A stretch of DNA of 64,000 nucleotides from Ferdinandcohnia sp047246645 (lineage in GTDB: Bacteria; Bacillota; Bacilli; Bacillales; Bacillaceae_L). The position numbers were made by a program, and so were the translations under genes. Positions 6,259 through 14,968 of the stretch are shown in pieces. Numbering within the stretch: position 1 is the first letter of the stretch; every line of letters begins with the position of its first letter. The DNA lies in the NCBI RefSeq assembly GCF_047246645.1, contig NZ_JBFOKR010000010.1, positions 1-64,000 on the forward strand, given 5' to 3'. A model generated the notes under the pieces. The model did no database searches, was not told the DNA's origin, and worked only from the letters and a program-made list of their open reading frames with translations.

Positions 6259-7772
6259 TATTTCTTTGGATCTTCTATGGAACTATCACTATTTTCTTTA
6301 TATAATTCAAGTAATTCAGATACGGCATCGTCCATATTTCCAATAGCAACAACTAAATCATTATGCTGTTCAGTTTGCATTTGAATACCTGAAGCGATTT
6401 GCTCTAGAGTCATGCTGCTTTCTTCAATAACAGTGCTGAACTCGTTAGTTGATACTTCAATTGCCTTTGAAGAAGATTGAATCGATTCAGTAAGTGAATC
6501 GAATCCAATGATTTCATTTGTTAGATGAGTAATTGATTTACCAATCTGTTCAAAGGAATCTTTTGTATTTTGAACAAGCTGTAAATTGCCCTTCATAAGT
6601 AGTGACGCTTCTGATATTTCATTTTGAGTTGATTTAGTTTCCTCTTTCACATTTAAAATATTATCAGAGATTTGATTCGCAGCTTTTGCACTAGATTCTG
6701 CAAGCTTTCTCACTTCATTTGCAACTACTGCAAACCCTTTTCCACTATCTCCAGCCCTGGCAGCTTCTATAGAAGCATTTAAAGCTAGTAAATTCGTTTG
6801 GGCAGCGATTTCCTGAATCGATTGTGTGAAATTTGAAATCTCATCAACTTTATCTGCCAAATGATTCATTTTATACGTAACGGCTTCAATTACCATATTG
6901 AAGTTAGTAATATCAGTAAAAAGTTGATCTACTAATTTTCCACCGTCACTCGAAACAAGTGAGGTGTTTTCTGATTCTTTTCGTAGGCTTTTTGCTGATA
7001 CCGCCATTCTCTCTACTAGTCTGTTTGCCTGTTCAAGAGATTGTGTAATTTCATAAATAGTATTGGTTTGTGCTGTAACGCCAGATGTCATCTCTTGGAG
7101 AGATGCACTCATCTCGAAAGCAGCATGATAACTACTTGTACTTTTATCTTTAATTGATTTAACATTAGCCGAAATAATCGTTGTGTTTTCCTCTAGTCGA
7201 TCTCTACGATGCAAATCGTTTTCACGTAGCTTTTCCGTATTTTGCTGTATCGAAATAAGATTTGAATTTAAAATATCCGATAGCTTTAACTGAAAATATA
7301 GTAAAACCGTCACTAATAAAAATAGTAAATAAATTGTTCCGTAATTTTTTATCTCAAGAGGTAAGGAATCATGATGTAAATAGGTAAAAATGGTAATAAT
7401 CGATAGTCCAAGACCGACACCCATAAAGAGAATAGAGCGTTTCATATATATAGCGGACATTGCTAAAACGAAGAATACAAGGAAATAAGCTGTTGGCGAG
7501 ACGCTAGATTGCATAATTACAAACATTACTATCCCCACAAAGCTGGTAGCTATATAAGGAAGTGCTTTTGGGAATCTTCCAGTATAATGTAATAAAGCAA
7601 CAATACTTACGCCAATACCACCACCAATAATAATAGAAAGAATCAGCTTTAGCTCCTTTTGTAAAGCAATATCCACAAGTATTCCTATAATTAAGGATAC
7701 AAACGTAGCTTTTACAACAAGTCCGTTTTTTCTAATTAGATCATCATGTTTCATTTGTTCCAAGAAATTCAT
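6258..7772 (-). CDS. Methyl-accepting chemotaxis-type receptor
   Basis: A 504-residue transducer. The N-terminal ~160 residues hold about six hydrophobic helices with very short loops and no extracytoplasmic sensor domain, so the signal is probably sensed within the membrane. A coiled coil follows, then the conserved signalling hairpin (IAAQTNLLALNASIEAARAG, about two thirds along). It should act through CheW/CheA, modulating kinase activity. Start 7772 (MNFLEQMKHDD) is chosen because GGAGG lies seven bases upstream; the longer frame from 7796 has no such signal. It breaks the spoIIIA-accB neighbourhood of B. subtilis, so it is probably an insertion here. Confidence 0.88.
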   Translation of the reverse strand: MNFLEQMKHDDLIRKNGLVVKATFVSLIIGILVDIALQKELKLILSIIIGGGIGVSIVALLHYTGRFPKALPYIATSFVGIVMFVIMQSSVSPTAYFLVFFVLAMSAIYMKRSILFMGVGLGLSIITIFTYLHHDSLPLEIKNYGTIYLLFLLVTVLLYFQLKLSDILNSNLISIQQNTEKLRENDLHRRDRLEENTTIISANVKSIKDKSTSSYHAAFEMSASLQEMTSGVTAQTNTIYEITQSLEQANRLVERMAVSAKSLRKESENTSLVSSDGGKLVDQLFTDITNFNMVIEAVTYKMNHLADKVDEISNFTQSIQEIAAQTNLLALNASIEAARAGDSGKGFAVVANEVRKLAESSAKAANQISDNILNVKEETKSTQNEISEASLLMKGNLQLVQNTKDSFEQIGKSITHLTNEIIGFDSLTESIQSSSKAIEVSTNEFSTVIEESSMTLEQIASGIQMQTEQHNDLVVAIGNMDDAVSELLELYKENSDSSIEDPKK

Positions 7773-7913
7773 AGGGTTTCCTCCATCATCCATCAATACG
7801 TATTATTTCGACTAAAAATCTATTTTTCCTTTATAAAAAATGAAATTTTGACAAAATTTTGTTATACTGTGTCTATCTTTGATAACGCTTTCAATAAAAA
7901 ATCTACTGTTTGT

Positions 7914-7963
7914 ATTGAAAAGATAGAATTAAGTATCGTATCATATTAGTATGTGGTACTAAT
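7914..7963 (+). promoter_or_regulatory. accB promoter region with FapR-type operator
   Basis: ATTAGTATGTGGTACTAAT at 7945-7963 is a perfect 7-bp inverted repeat with a 5-bp centre. It matches the FapR operator pattern TTAGTA-N5-TACTAA. A possible promoter (TTGAAA 7914-7919; TATCAT 7939-7944, 19-bp spacer) would place the operator at the start of transcription, where FapR represses until malonyl-CoA accumulates. fapR itself is not in the window. Confidence 0.7.
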
Positions 7964-8024
7964 AGTAGGAATAAAAATTCTAAAATGAAATAACATTTTT
8001 GTAATGTACAAGGAGTGTAATAAT

Positions 8025-8528
8025 ATGTTTAAAATTCAAGAGCTTCGTGAGCTTATTAAGCTAGTTAATGATTCAAATATTGATGAGTTTTCTTTTGAAA
8101 GTGAAGGCTCCAAGATTAAAATGAAGAAACACAAAGAGGCTACTGCACCAACTGTAGTTCAGCATGTAGTTGAAGAAAAAGCACCAGTAGTAAAAGAGGT
8201 TGCCCAACCTGTTGCACCACAGGTACAAGTTGAGGCACCACAAAAGACCGCAGAACCAGCAGCTAAAGAAGCTCCTGTATCGGATGAAAGCTTACATAAG
8301 ATTGTATCGCCAATGGTTGGTACATTCTATGCTGCTCCATCTCCAGATGTAGAGGACTATGTTAAAAAAGGTGATAAAGTAAAAGCAGATTCAGTAGTAT
8401 GTATTGTTGAAGCTATGAAACTTTTCAACGAAATTGAAGCAGAGGTAAATGGAGAGATTGTAGAAATATTGGTTGAAAACGGTCAACTTGTAGAGTATGG
8501 TCAACCATTATTCTTAGTAAAGTCTTAA
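8025..8528 (+). CDS. accB: Acetyl-CoA carboxylase biotin carboxyl carrier protein
   Basis: A 167-residue carrier of the biotin that shuttles CO2 from AccC to the AccAD carboxyltransferase in the first committed step of fatty acid synthesis. It has an N-terminal helical region (FKIQELRELIK), a Pro/Ala-rich flexible linker (about 45-85), and a C-terminal biotinyl domain with EAMKLFNEI; K132 is the biotinylated lysine. ATG 8025 is used because AAGGAGTG precedes it; an in-frame ATG at 8004 lacks a binding site. Sixteen bases separate it from accC. Confidence 0.97.
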   Translation: MFKIQELRELIKLVNDSNIDEFSFESEGSKIKMKKHKEATAPTVVQHVVEEKAPVVKEVAQPVAPQVQVEAPQKTAEPAAKEAPVSDESLHKIVSPMVGTFYAAPSPDVEDYVKKGDKVKADSVVCIVEAMKLFNEIEAEVNGEIVEILVENGQLVEYGQPLFLVKS

Positions 8529-8544
8529 GTTAGGAGTGACCATT

Positions 8545-9897
8545 ATGATAAAGAAAGTATTAATTGCGAACCGTGGAGAGATAGCAGTCCGTATTATACG
8601 AGCTTGTAAGGAATTAGGAATTGAAACGGTAGCAGTTTTTTCAGAGGCGGACAGGGAATCCTTACATGTACAGCTTGCAGATGAAGCATACTGTATTGGT
8701 CCAAAGTCCTCTAAGGAAAGCTACTTAAACTTCACAAATATAATTAGCGTAGCAAAGCTGACTGAGAGTGAAGCAATTCACCCTGGTTATGGCTTTCTTG
8801 CAGAAAATGCTGATTTTGCAGAACTATGCAGAGAGGTTAATATCACGTTTATCGGTCCAAGTCCTGAAGCAATAAACAAAATGGGAACAAAGGATATTGC
8901 CCGTGAAACGATGAGGATTGCAGGAGTTCCGATTGTTCCAGGGTCTCAAGGGATCATTAAGGATACAGTCGAAGCTATAAGTTTAGCAAATGATATGGGA
9001 TATCCAGTTATTATTAAAGCCACTGCTGGTGGTGGAGGTAAGGGTATTCGCGTAGCCAAGAATGAAGAAGAATTGGTAAAGGGTATTAACATCACACAAC
9101 AGGAAGCTGCGACTGCTTTTGGGAATCCTGGCGTGTACATCGAGAAATATATTCAAGATTTTCGCCATGTTGAGATACAAGTATTAGCCGATAACCATGG
9201 AAATGTGATACATTTAGGAGAGAGAGACTGTTCGATTCAGCGACGTTTGCAAAAGCTTGTTGAAGAAACTCCTTCACCAGCATTGAATGAAGACACTAGA
9301 CAAAAAATGGGAGAAGCTGCTGTAAAAGCAGCTCAAGCTGTGAACTATTCAGGTGCAGGAACAATCGAATTTATCTATGATCACAATGCCGATGAATTCT
9401 ATTTCATGGAAATGAATACGCGAATTCAGGTAGAACATCCAGTAACTGAAATGGTAACGGGTGTTGACCTCATAAAGGAACAAATTCGAGTTGCATCAGG
9501 TGAGAAACTTTCATTAACACAAAGCGATGTAACCTTTAATGGCTGGGCAATTGAATGTCGTATAAATGCAGAGAATCCTGAGAAGAATTTTATGCCGTCT
9601 CCTGGTAAAATAAATATGTATTTACCACCTGGGGGATTAGGTGTAAGAATCGATTCAGCAGTCTATCCAGGTTACTCCATTCCACCATATTATGATTCAA
9701 TGATTGCAAAGCTCATTACATATGGAGCTACAAGAGAAGAAGCCATCGCTCGTATGAAGCGTGCATTAAGCGAGTTTGTAATCGAAGGAATTCACACAAC
9801 AATTCCATTCCATTTAAAACTTATGAATCATGAAAAATTCGTAGATGGCAACTTTAATACGAAATTTCTTGAATTATATGAGGTAATGAAGTCGTAA
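8545..9897 (+). CDS. accC: Acetyl-CoA carboxylase, biotin carboxylase subunit
   Basis: A 450-residue ATP-grasp enzyme that carboxylates AccB-biotin from bicarbonate and ATP. Order: N-terminal preATP-grasp (KKVLIANRGEIAVRI), glycine-rich ATP loop (KATAGGGGKGIRV, near residue 160), metal-binding region (EFIYDHNADEFYFMEMNTRIQVEHPVTE is recognisable, near 270-297), C-terminal domain. ATG 8545 has TAGGAG eight bases upstream; GTG 8536 is inside that site. It is co-transcribed with accB and yqhY. It may also serve the propionyl-CoA route of the yqjD product, which lacks its own biotin carboxylase here. Confidence 0.97.
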   Translation: MIKKVLIANRGEIAVRIIRACKELGIETVAVFSEADRESLHVQLADEAYCIGPKSSKESYLNFTNIISVAKLTESEAIHPGYGFLAENADFAELCREVNITFIGPSPEAINKMGTKDIARETMRIAGVPIVPGSQGIIKDTVEAISLANDMGYPVIIKATAGGGGKGIRVAKNEEELVKGINITQQEAATAFGNPGVYIEKYIQDFRHVEIQVLADNHGNVIHLGERDCSIQRRLQKLVEETPSPALNEDTRQKMGEAAVKAAQAVNYSGAGTIEFIYDHNADEFYFMEMNTRIQVEHPVTEMVTGVDLIKEQIRVASGEKLSLTQSDVTFNGWAIECRINAENPEKNFMPSPGKINMYLPPGGLGVRIDSAVYPGYSIPPYYDSMIAKLITYGATREEAIARMKRALSEFVIEGIHTTIPFHLKLMNHEKFVDGNFNTKFLELYEVMKS

Positions 9898-9919
9898 ACT
9901 ATAGTAGGAGGTGCTTTTA

Positions 9920-10330
9920 ATGGCAGCGGAAACGAATATTTTAGAAATGGATCAAGGAAGTAATGGTCTAGGTAAAGTTGAAATAGCACCAGAAGTAATT
10001 GAGGTAATTGCTGGGATAGCTTCATCTGAGGTTGAGGGAGTTGCACAAATGCGTGGTAACTTCGCAACTGGTGTTGTAGAAAGACTTGGAAAAAAGAATC
10101 ACGGCAAGGGTGTTAAAGTTGAACTAACTGATAGCGGAGTTATCGTTGACGTATTTTGTATGATGAACTTTGGTGTTTCCATCCCAAATGTAGCTAGCAA
10201 AATTCAAGATAATGTCCGTCAAGCCCTACTTAATATGACAGCTTTAGACGTAACCGAAGTAAACGTCCATGTAGTGGGTGTATTATTCGAAAGCCAAAAG
10301 CAAGAATTGCAAGTAGAAGAGGAAATGTAA
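9920..10330 (+). CDS. yqhY: Asp23/Gls24 family protein YqhY
   Basis: A 136-residue Asp23/Gls24 protein conserved downstream of accBC in Bacilli. In B. subtilis its loss disturbs acetyl-CoA carboxylase activity, so a role in controlling malonyl-CoA synthesis is likely. The family motif region GKVEIAPEVIEVIAGIASSEVEGV is seen near residues 19-42. ATG 9920 has AGGAGGTG upstream. It ends the accB-accC-yqhY unit and is followed by a terminator; in B. subtilis nusB follows closely, whereas here 815 bases intervene. Confidence 0.93.
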   Translation: MAAETNILEMDQGSNGLGKVEIAPEVIEVIAGIASSEVEGVAQMRGNFATGVVERLGKKNHGKGVKVELTDSGVIVDVFCMMNFGVSIPNVASKIQDNVRQALLNMTALDVTEVNVHVVGVLFESQKQELQVEEEM

Positions 10331-10335
10331 CAAGT

Positions 10336-10367
10336 AAGCCTGATAGCTAACGCTGTCAGGCTTTTAT
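10336..10367 (+). terminator. Terminator of accB-accC-yqhY
   Basis: AAGCCTGATAGC (10336-10347) pairs with GCTGTCAGGCTT (10352-10363), one G-T pair, followed by TTATATTTT. Confidence 0.88.
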
Positions 10368-10409
10368 ATTTTGGGTGTTCTAAAAGTCGCTATAAATATT
10401 TATACCTCT

Positions 10410-10841
10410 GTTGATTGGAGAGGAAGGTACGAGACTCCTCGAAGATGCTTTGCATTTTCTTCGTGCGTGGGAGAATTCAATGGAGCCTCTCAAAGTCCTG
10501 CGGGAAAGTCGTAGGGGCGTCTACTAAAAGCCGCCACGTCCTGTGGCGAACGTAGACGTCAGCACATCCTCGAAAATGCTATGCAATTTCTTCGTGCGAT
10601 GCTTATGCTGCCGTAGCCTTCCTTGTCCTGTGCAAGTCAAGGGAGACCCCGCAGGAGCTTGCGACTTGTCTAGCTTCAGCGGCTAGAAACTCGAGAAATT
10701 TCAACTCCTCCGCCAGAGGCAAAAGACGCCTCTTTTGTCGGAGTCTCCAATTTCCTCGTTTCTAGTCGAGCCGCTTCAGCATTTCAGTGAGGATGCTTCC
10801 GGACCGCCCGCGGAAAGCGAGTGCCAGGAGCGCAAATCAAC
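10410..10841. repeat. Mosaic intergenic repeat element before nusB
   Basis: A 432-base non-coding, comparatively GC-rich block bounded by GTTGATT (10410-10416) and AATCAAC (10835-10841). The right end (GCGGAAAGCGAGTGCCAGGA, 10810-10829) resembles a common Bacillus intergenic repeat. Within it a second element at 10666-10780 has its own inverted ends (CTAGCTTCAGCGGC against GAGCCGCTTCAGC; CTAGAAAC against GTTTCTAG) and a hairpin AGAGGC/GCCTCT. A direct repeat of about 31 bases, beginning TCCTCGA, occurs at 10436 and 10567. It appears to be one repeat inserted into, or fused with, another. Confidence 0.75.
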
Positions 10842-10987
10842 AAACCCAGTACCGTAAGTAGAAACATCATTTTTAACAATTGTGATAAGGAAGTTTTGTT
10901 TTTCAATATTTGTTTTAGAAACTTCAATCTCTCATTATAAACCGCTACAAAACCTCATTGGTAAATTTTTATTTTACATCTATTTTA

Positions 10988-10996
10988 TGCTATGAT
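10988..10996 (+). promoter_or_regulatory. Extended -10 promoter for nusB operon
   Basis: TGCTATGAT at 10988-10996 is an extended -10 element; the -35 region is weak and T-rich. It lies about 150 bases before nusB and after the repeat block, which suggests that nusB is transcribed independently of accBC here. From 10842 to 11145 nothing else was recognised. Confidence 0.5.
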
Positions 10997-11145
10997 AGAC
11001 TGTAGTTCTTTTATAGACTAATAAAGGGAAGAATAATACATAAGAGAAAGAAACTATATTGTAGACAAGCTTATCCAATGTATAAAAGGGATGAGGATTG
11101 AGCTAAAGTAGTACTAACTTTTACAAATCCAAAGGAGACATATAA

Positions 11146-11532
11146 ATGAAAAGACGTACAGCGAGAGAAAAAGCTCTTCAATCGTTATTCCAAATTGACA
11201 TGAGTCAAAGTGAACCAAATGAGGCAATAGAAAATGTACTTGAGGAAGCACCAACAGATGAATTCTTAGAGCAACTCGTTTACGGTGTTATCGAGCATAA
11301 AGAAGAAATCGATACATTATTACGTGCAAACCTCGAAAAATGGAATTTAGAAAGACTGGCAAATGTAGACCGGTCTATTTTACGTATTGCGGTTTATGAA
11401 ATGAAGTATATAGAAGAGATACCTGTCAACGTTAGTATCGATGAAGCGATTGAGCTTGCAAAACAGTTTGGAGACGACAGTTCAAGTCGTTTTATTAATG
11501 CAATATTGTCAAAAGTAAAAGATCAATTATAA
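11146..11532 (+). CDS. nusB: Transcription antitermination factor NusB
   Basis: A 128-residue all-helical protein that binds boxA RNA with NusE (ribosomal protein S10) in rRNA antitermination. It begins with the family signature MKRRTAREKALQSLFQIDMS and contains NVSIDEAIELAKQFGDDSSSRFINAILSKV at the C-terminus (recognisable by ELAKQFG and FINAIL). ATG 11146 follows AAAGGAGA. It opens a housekeeping run to tlyA. Confidence 0.96.
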   Translation: MKRRTAREKALQSLFQIDMSQSEPNEAIENVLEEAPTDEFLEQLVYGVIEHKEEIDTLLRANLEKWNLERLANVDRSILRIAVYEMKYIEEIPVNVSIDEAIELAKQFGDDSSSRFINAILSKVKDQL

Positions 11533-11561
11533 AACACAATTTTTTAGGGAGCGTGGGGAGA

Positions 11562-12425
11562 ATGGCTGCTGAAATTATTAGTGGGAAAGAGTTGGCACAA
11601 GCAAAACGCAATGAGATCAAAAACGAAGTCAATACTTTGGCTGAAAAAGGAATTATACCAGGATTGGCCGTTTTACTAGTAGGGAATAATCCTGCATCAA
11701 GATCATATGTATCTGCAAAAGCAAAGACTTCTAAGGAATTAGGCATTCATTCAATACTACTCGAATATCCAGACACAATTACTGAAGAGCACTTATTAAG
11801 TGAAATTGATCGTCTTAATCAAGATGATTCAATACACGGTATTCTAGTGCAATTACCACTGCCACAATCTATTAATGAGTTAGCTATCATTGAAAAAATT
11901 TCTCCTACAAAGGATGTTGATGGTTTTCATCCAATAAATATCGGCAGAATGATGATTGGTCAGGAGTCATTTTTACCATGTACACCATTTGGAATTGTTG
12001 AAATGGTTAAATCAAAGGAACTATCAATTGAGGGTAAACATGTAGTTGTAGTCGGTCGGAGTAATATAGTTGGTAAACCTGTTGGTCAATTATTTCTTAA
12101 TGAAAACGCAACTGTTACATATTGCCATTCTAGAACGCAGGATCTTAAAGAAATAACACGCCAAGCAGATATCTTAGTTGCTGCTGTAGGGAAGGCAAAT
12201 TTCATTACAGGTGATTACATAAAAGAGGGTGCAGTTGTCATTGATGTAGGTGTAAATAGGCTTGAAACAGGCAAACTTTGCGGTGATGTGCTATTTGAAG
12301 AAGGCTTGGAAAAAGCGAGCTATATCACACCTGTACCTGGTGGTGTTGGTCCTATGACAATTACAATGCTACTTCATAATACCGTGGAATCAGCTAAAAA
12401 ATCTGCCGCCTTGTCAAGGAAGTAG
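11562..12425 (+). CDS. folD: Methylenetetrahydrofolate dehydrogenase / cyclohydrolase
   Basis: A 287-residue bifunctional enzyme that interconverts 5,10-methylene-, methenyl- and 10-formyl-tetrahydrofolate with NADP. Conserved catalytic region SYVSAKAKTSKELGI (near residues 49-63, Lys in the active site), HGILVQLPLP, and PTKDVDGFHP; the nucleotide-binding GRSNIVGKP lies near 165. ATG 11562 is chosen because AGGGAG is about ten bases upstream; GTG 11553 would give three extra residues. It stands 30 bases from nusB and 7 from xseA. Confidence 0.96.
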   Translation: MAAEIISGKELAQAKRNEIKNEVNTLAEKGIIPGLAVLLVGNNPASRSYVSAKAKTSKELGIHSILLEYPDTITEEHLLSEIDRLNQDDSIHGILVQLPLPQSINELAIIEKISPTKDVDGFHPINIGRMMIGQESFLPCTPFGIVEMVKSKELSIEGKHVVVVGRSNIVGKPVGQLFLNENATVTYCHSRTQDLKEITRQADILVAAVGKANFITGDYIKEGAVVIDVGVNRLETGKLCGDVLFEEGLEKASYITPVPGGVGPMTITMLLHNTVESAKKSAALSRK

Positions 12426-12432
12426 GAATCAA

Positions 12433-13788
12433 ATGGAACAAAATCGTTATCTAACAGTAACTGCCTTAACGAAATATATAAAACGTAAATTTGATGCAGA
12501 CCCTCATTTACAGGACATATGGTTGAAGGGTGAAATCTCGAATTTTAAAGCTCATAGCCGTGGACATATGTACTTCACGATCAAAGATCAAAATGCGAGA
12601 ATTCAGTCTGTCATGTTTGCTGGTTATAATAAAGATTTAAAATTTACTCCTGAGAATGGGATGAAGGTACTGCTACGTGGCGAAGTGACGGTTTTTGAGT
12701 CAAATGGAAACTACCAGCTCTACGTAAAAGAAATGCAGCCTGATGGAATCGGAAATTTATATCTTGCCTATGAAGAACTCAAAAAACGACTAGAAGAAGA
12801 AGGACTATTCTCAGAACGTTATAAAAAACCGATTCCTAAAATACCTCAATATGTAGGGATTGTCACTTCACCAACAGGAGCTGCAATTCGAGATATTATT
12901 ACAACAATCAGAAGAAGATACCCAATTGCAAAGGTAATCGTATTTCCAGCTCTAGTTCAAGGACAAAATGCTGCCGCATCTATTGAGAAGGCAATAACTG
13001 CCGCAAACGAATTTGGAAAAATTGATGTACTGATTGTTGGAAGAGGTGGCGGGTCAATTGAAGAGCTATGGGCTTTTAATGAAGAAATTGTAGCTCGGTC
13101 TATTTTTCATTCTAAGGTGCCGATTATCTCGGCTGTCGGGCATGAAACCGATGTGACAATCGCTGATTTTGTTGCTGATTTACGTGCTCCAACTCCAACT
13201 GGTGCAGCTGAATTAGCCGTTCCGCATATGGCTGAACTCTCGGAACGCTTATTGGTTAGACATACACGTTTATTACGGGCGATGAAGGACAAGCTTATAA
13301 CAGATTCTAATAGACTTACTGCTTTACAAAAATCCTATGCATTCCGTTTTCCTAAAAATTTATATGATCAGAAGGAGCAACAACTTGATCGTTTGGTTGA
13401 CCGTCTTGGAAGAGAAGGAAAGATGCTCATCGTTCGAAAGCAAGAAGACTTTAATAAGTTGTCTGTAAGGCTCCGACATAATCACCCTCAAGAAAAGCTG
13501 CAGCAAGCAATGGAAAAGCAGAATTTATATAAAAAGGTTTTATTAAAAGAGTTTACCCAATTACTAAAACAGAAAAAATATATATTCTCATCAACTGTAT
13601 CAAAACTTGAGGCACTTAGTCCCTTGAAAATTATGGAGCGGGGATACAGCTTGGTATATGATCAAGAAAAACAATTGGTCAAAAGTGTACATCAAATTAA
13701 ATCCGGAAGAAAAATAAAGGTCAAACTTAGAGATGGACAACTTGATTGTGAAGTTTTAGAAGTAGAGGAGAGACAAATAAATGACTGA
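12433..13788 (+). CDS. xseA: Exodeoxyribonuclease VII large subunit
   Basis: The 451-residue large subunit of exonuclease VII, a bidirectional single-strand DNA exonuclease in repair. The N-terminal OB-fold (WLKGEISNFKAHSRGHMYF, near residues 27-45) is followed by the nuclease domain with GRGGGSIEELWAFNEE and SAVGHETDVTIADFVADLRAPTPTGAAE (recognisable by GHETD near 235), then a long coiled-coil (about 270-400) that binds XseB. Its 3' end overlaps xseB by eight bases, which suggests translational coupling of the subunits. Confidence 0.97.
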   Translation: MEQNRYLTVTALTKYIKRKFDADPHLQDIWLKGEISNFKAHSRGHMYFTIKDQNARIQSVMFAGYNKDLKFTPENGMKVLLRGEVTVFESNGNYQLYVKEMQPDGIGNLYLAYEELKKRLEEEGLFSERYKKPIPKIPQYVGIVTSPTGAAIRDIITTIRRRYPIAKVIVFPALVQGQNAAASIEKAITAANEFGKIDVLIVGRGGGSIEELWAFNEEIVARSIFHSKVPIISAVGHETDVTIADFVADLRAPTPTGAAELAVPHMAELSERLLVRHTRLLRAMKDKLITDSNRLTALQKSYAFRFPKNLYDQKEQQLDRLVDRLGREGKMLIVRKQEDFNKLSVRLRHNHPQEKLQQAMEKQNLYKKVLLKEFTQLLKQKKYIFSSTVSKLEALSPLKIMERGYSLVYDQEKQLVKSVHQIKSGRKIKVKLRDGQLDCEVLEVEERQIND

Positions 13789-14014
13789 AGAAAAAGTATT
13801 GTCCTTTGAAGAAGCCATGGAGCAACTTGAACAAATTGTGGAACGTCTTGAAGAGGGGGATGTACCTTTAGAGAAAGCTATCTCTTACTTTCAAGAAGGG
13901 ATGAAGCTATCAAAGCTCTGTCATGATAAGCTGCAACATGTAGAAAAGCAAATGGAACAAATTTTACGTGAAGATGGCGAGCTTGAACCGTTCAGCATTC
14001 AGGAGGAAGAATAA
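13781..14014 (+). CDS. xseB: Exodeoxyribonuclease VII small subunit
   Basis: A 77-residue, almost wholly helical and acidic protein that coats the coiled-coil of XseA and is needed for exonuclease VII activity. Family motif LSFEEAMEQLEQIVERLEEG at residues 7-26, then PLEKAISYFQEGM. It starts inside the xseA end (GAGGAGAG upstream). It is followed after three bases by ispA. Confidence 0.96.
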   Translation: MTEEKVLSFEEAMEQLEQIVERLEEGDVPLEKAISYFQEGMKLSKLCHDKLQHVEKQMEQILREDGELEPFSIQEEE

Positions 14015-14017
14015 AAA

Positions 14018-14911
14018 GTGGGCTTAACAGATATAGAACTATTCTTTAAGACGCATAAAGAGAAGATTGAGGAACAATTACCTTTCTACATTTCAAAGCT
14101 TTCGGCACCAGAGCAACTAACAAAATCAATGGATTATTCGCTACAAGCTGGCGGAAAAAGGATTCGACCATTATTACTATTAGGGACGCTACATTCATTT
14201 GGTAAGAATGAATCAATCGGCCTACCTGTAGCATGTGCGGTTGAAATGATTCATACGTATTCTCTAATTCATGATGATTTACCAAGTATGGATAATGATG
14301 ATTTGCGTAGAGGAAAGCCTACAAATCATAAGGTGTTCGGAGAGGCTATGGCTATTCTTGCAGGCGATGGTTTACTAACCTTTAGCTTTCAAGTAATTTC
14401 TGAGTTTATGGACGAAACAATTTCACCAGAAAAACGAATTGCTCTCATTTCGAGATTAGCAAAAGCAGCAGGTCCAGAAGGTATGGTTGGAGGACAAGTT
14501 GCTGATATGGAAGGTGAAGGTGCTTCCTTACAATTGACGGACCTCGAATATATACATACCCATAAAACGGGGAAATTATTAGCATTCAGTGTAATGGCAG
14601 GAGCAATAATTGCAGATGCTACAGATGAACAGCTAGAAAAACTAGAGCAATTTGCCCATCACTTAGGATTAGCCTTTCAAATTAGAGACGACATTTTGGA
14701 TATTGAAGGTTCAGAGGAATTGATTGGAAAACCTGTTGGAAGCGACACCGAGAATAATAAAAATACATATCCTGCATTACTTACACTTGAGGGTGCAAAG
14801 GAAAAGTTAGCCTTTCATATAGATGAAGCAAAACGGTTTTTATATAGTGTTGACATGAAACATGATATACTAGACTATATGTGTAATCTTATTGCATCTA
14901 GAGATCATTAA
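14018..14911 (+). CDS. ispA: Farnesyl diphosphate synthase
   Basis: A 297-residue polyprenyl synthase that condenses IPP with DMAPP and GPP to make farnesyl diphosphate, the precursor of undecaprenyl phosphate and heptaprenyl chains. The first aspartate-rich motif DDLPSMDNDD (near residues 87-96) and the second DDILD (near 227) are intact, as is GGKRIRP. The GTG start at 14018 follows CAGGAGGAAG. It pairs naturally with dxs downstream in isoprenoid supply. Confidence 0.95.
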   Translation: MGLTDIELFFKTHKEKIEEQLPFYISKLSAPEQLTKSMDYSLQAGGKRIRPLLLLGTLHSFGKNESIGLPVACAVEMIHTYSLIHDDLPSMDNDDLRRGKPTNHKVFGEAMAILAGDGLLTFSFQVISEFMDETISPEKRIALISRLAKAAGPEGMVGGQVADMEGEGASLQLTDLEYIHTHKTGKLLAFSVMAGAIIADATDEQLEKLEQFAHHLGLAFQIRDDILDIEGSEELIGKPVGSDTENNKNTYPALLTLEGAKEKLAFHIDEAKRFLYSVDMKHDILDYMCNLIASRDH

Positions 14912-14968
14912 ACCTTTACTACAGGTTTAAAAACGGATAAAGTTTGTAAATGAAAGTGAGTGAATCCT

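Noticed and set aside
7844..7868. TTGACA and TATACT upstream of accB as a promoter
   Set aside because: Only about nine bases separate the two hexamers, far from the usual 16-18.
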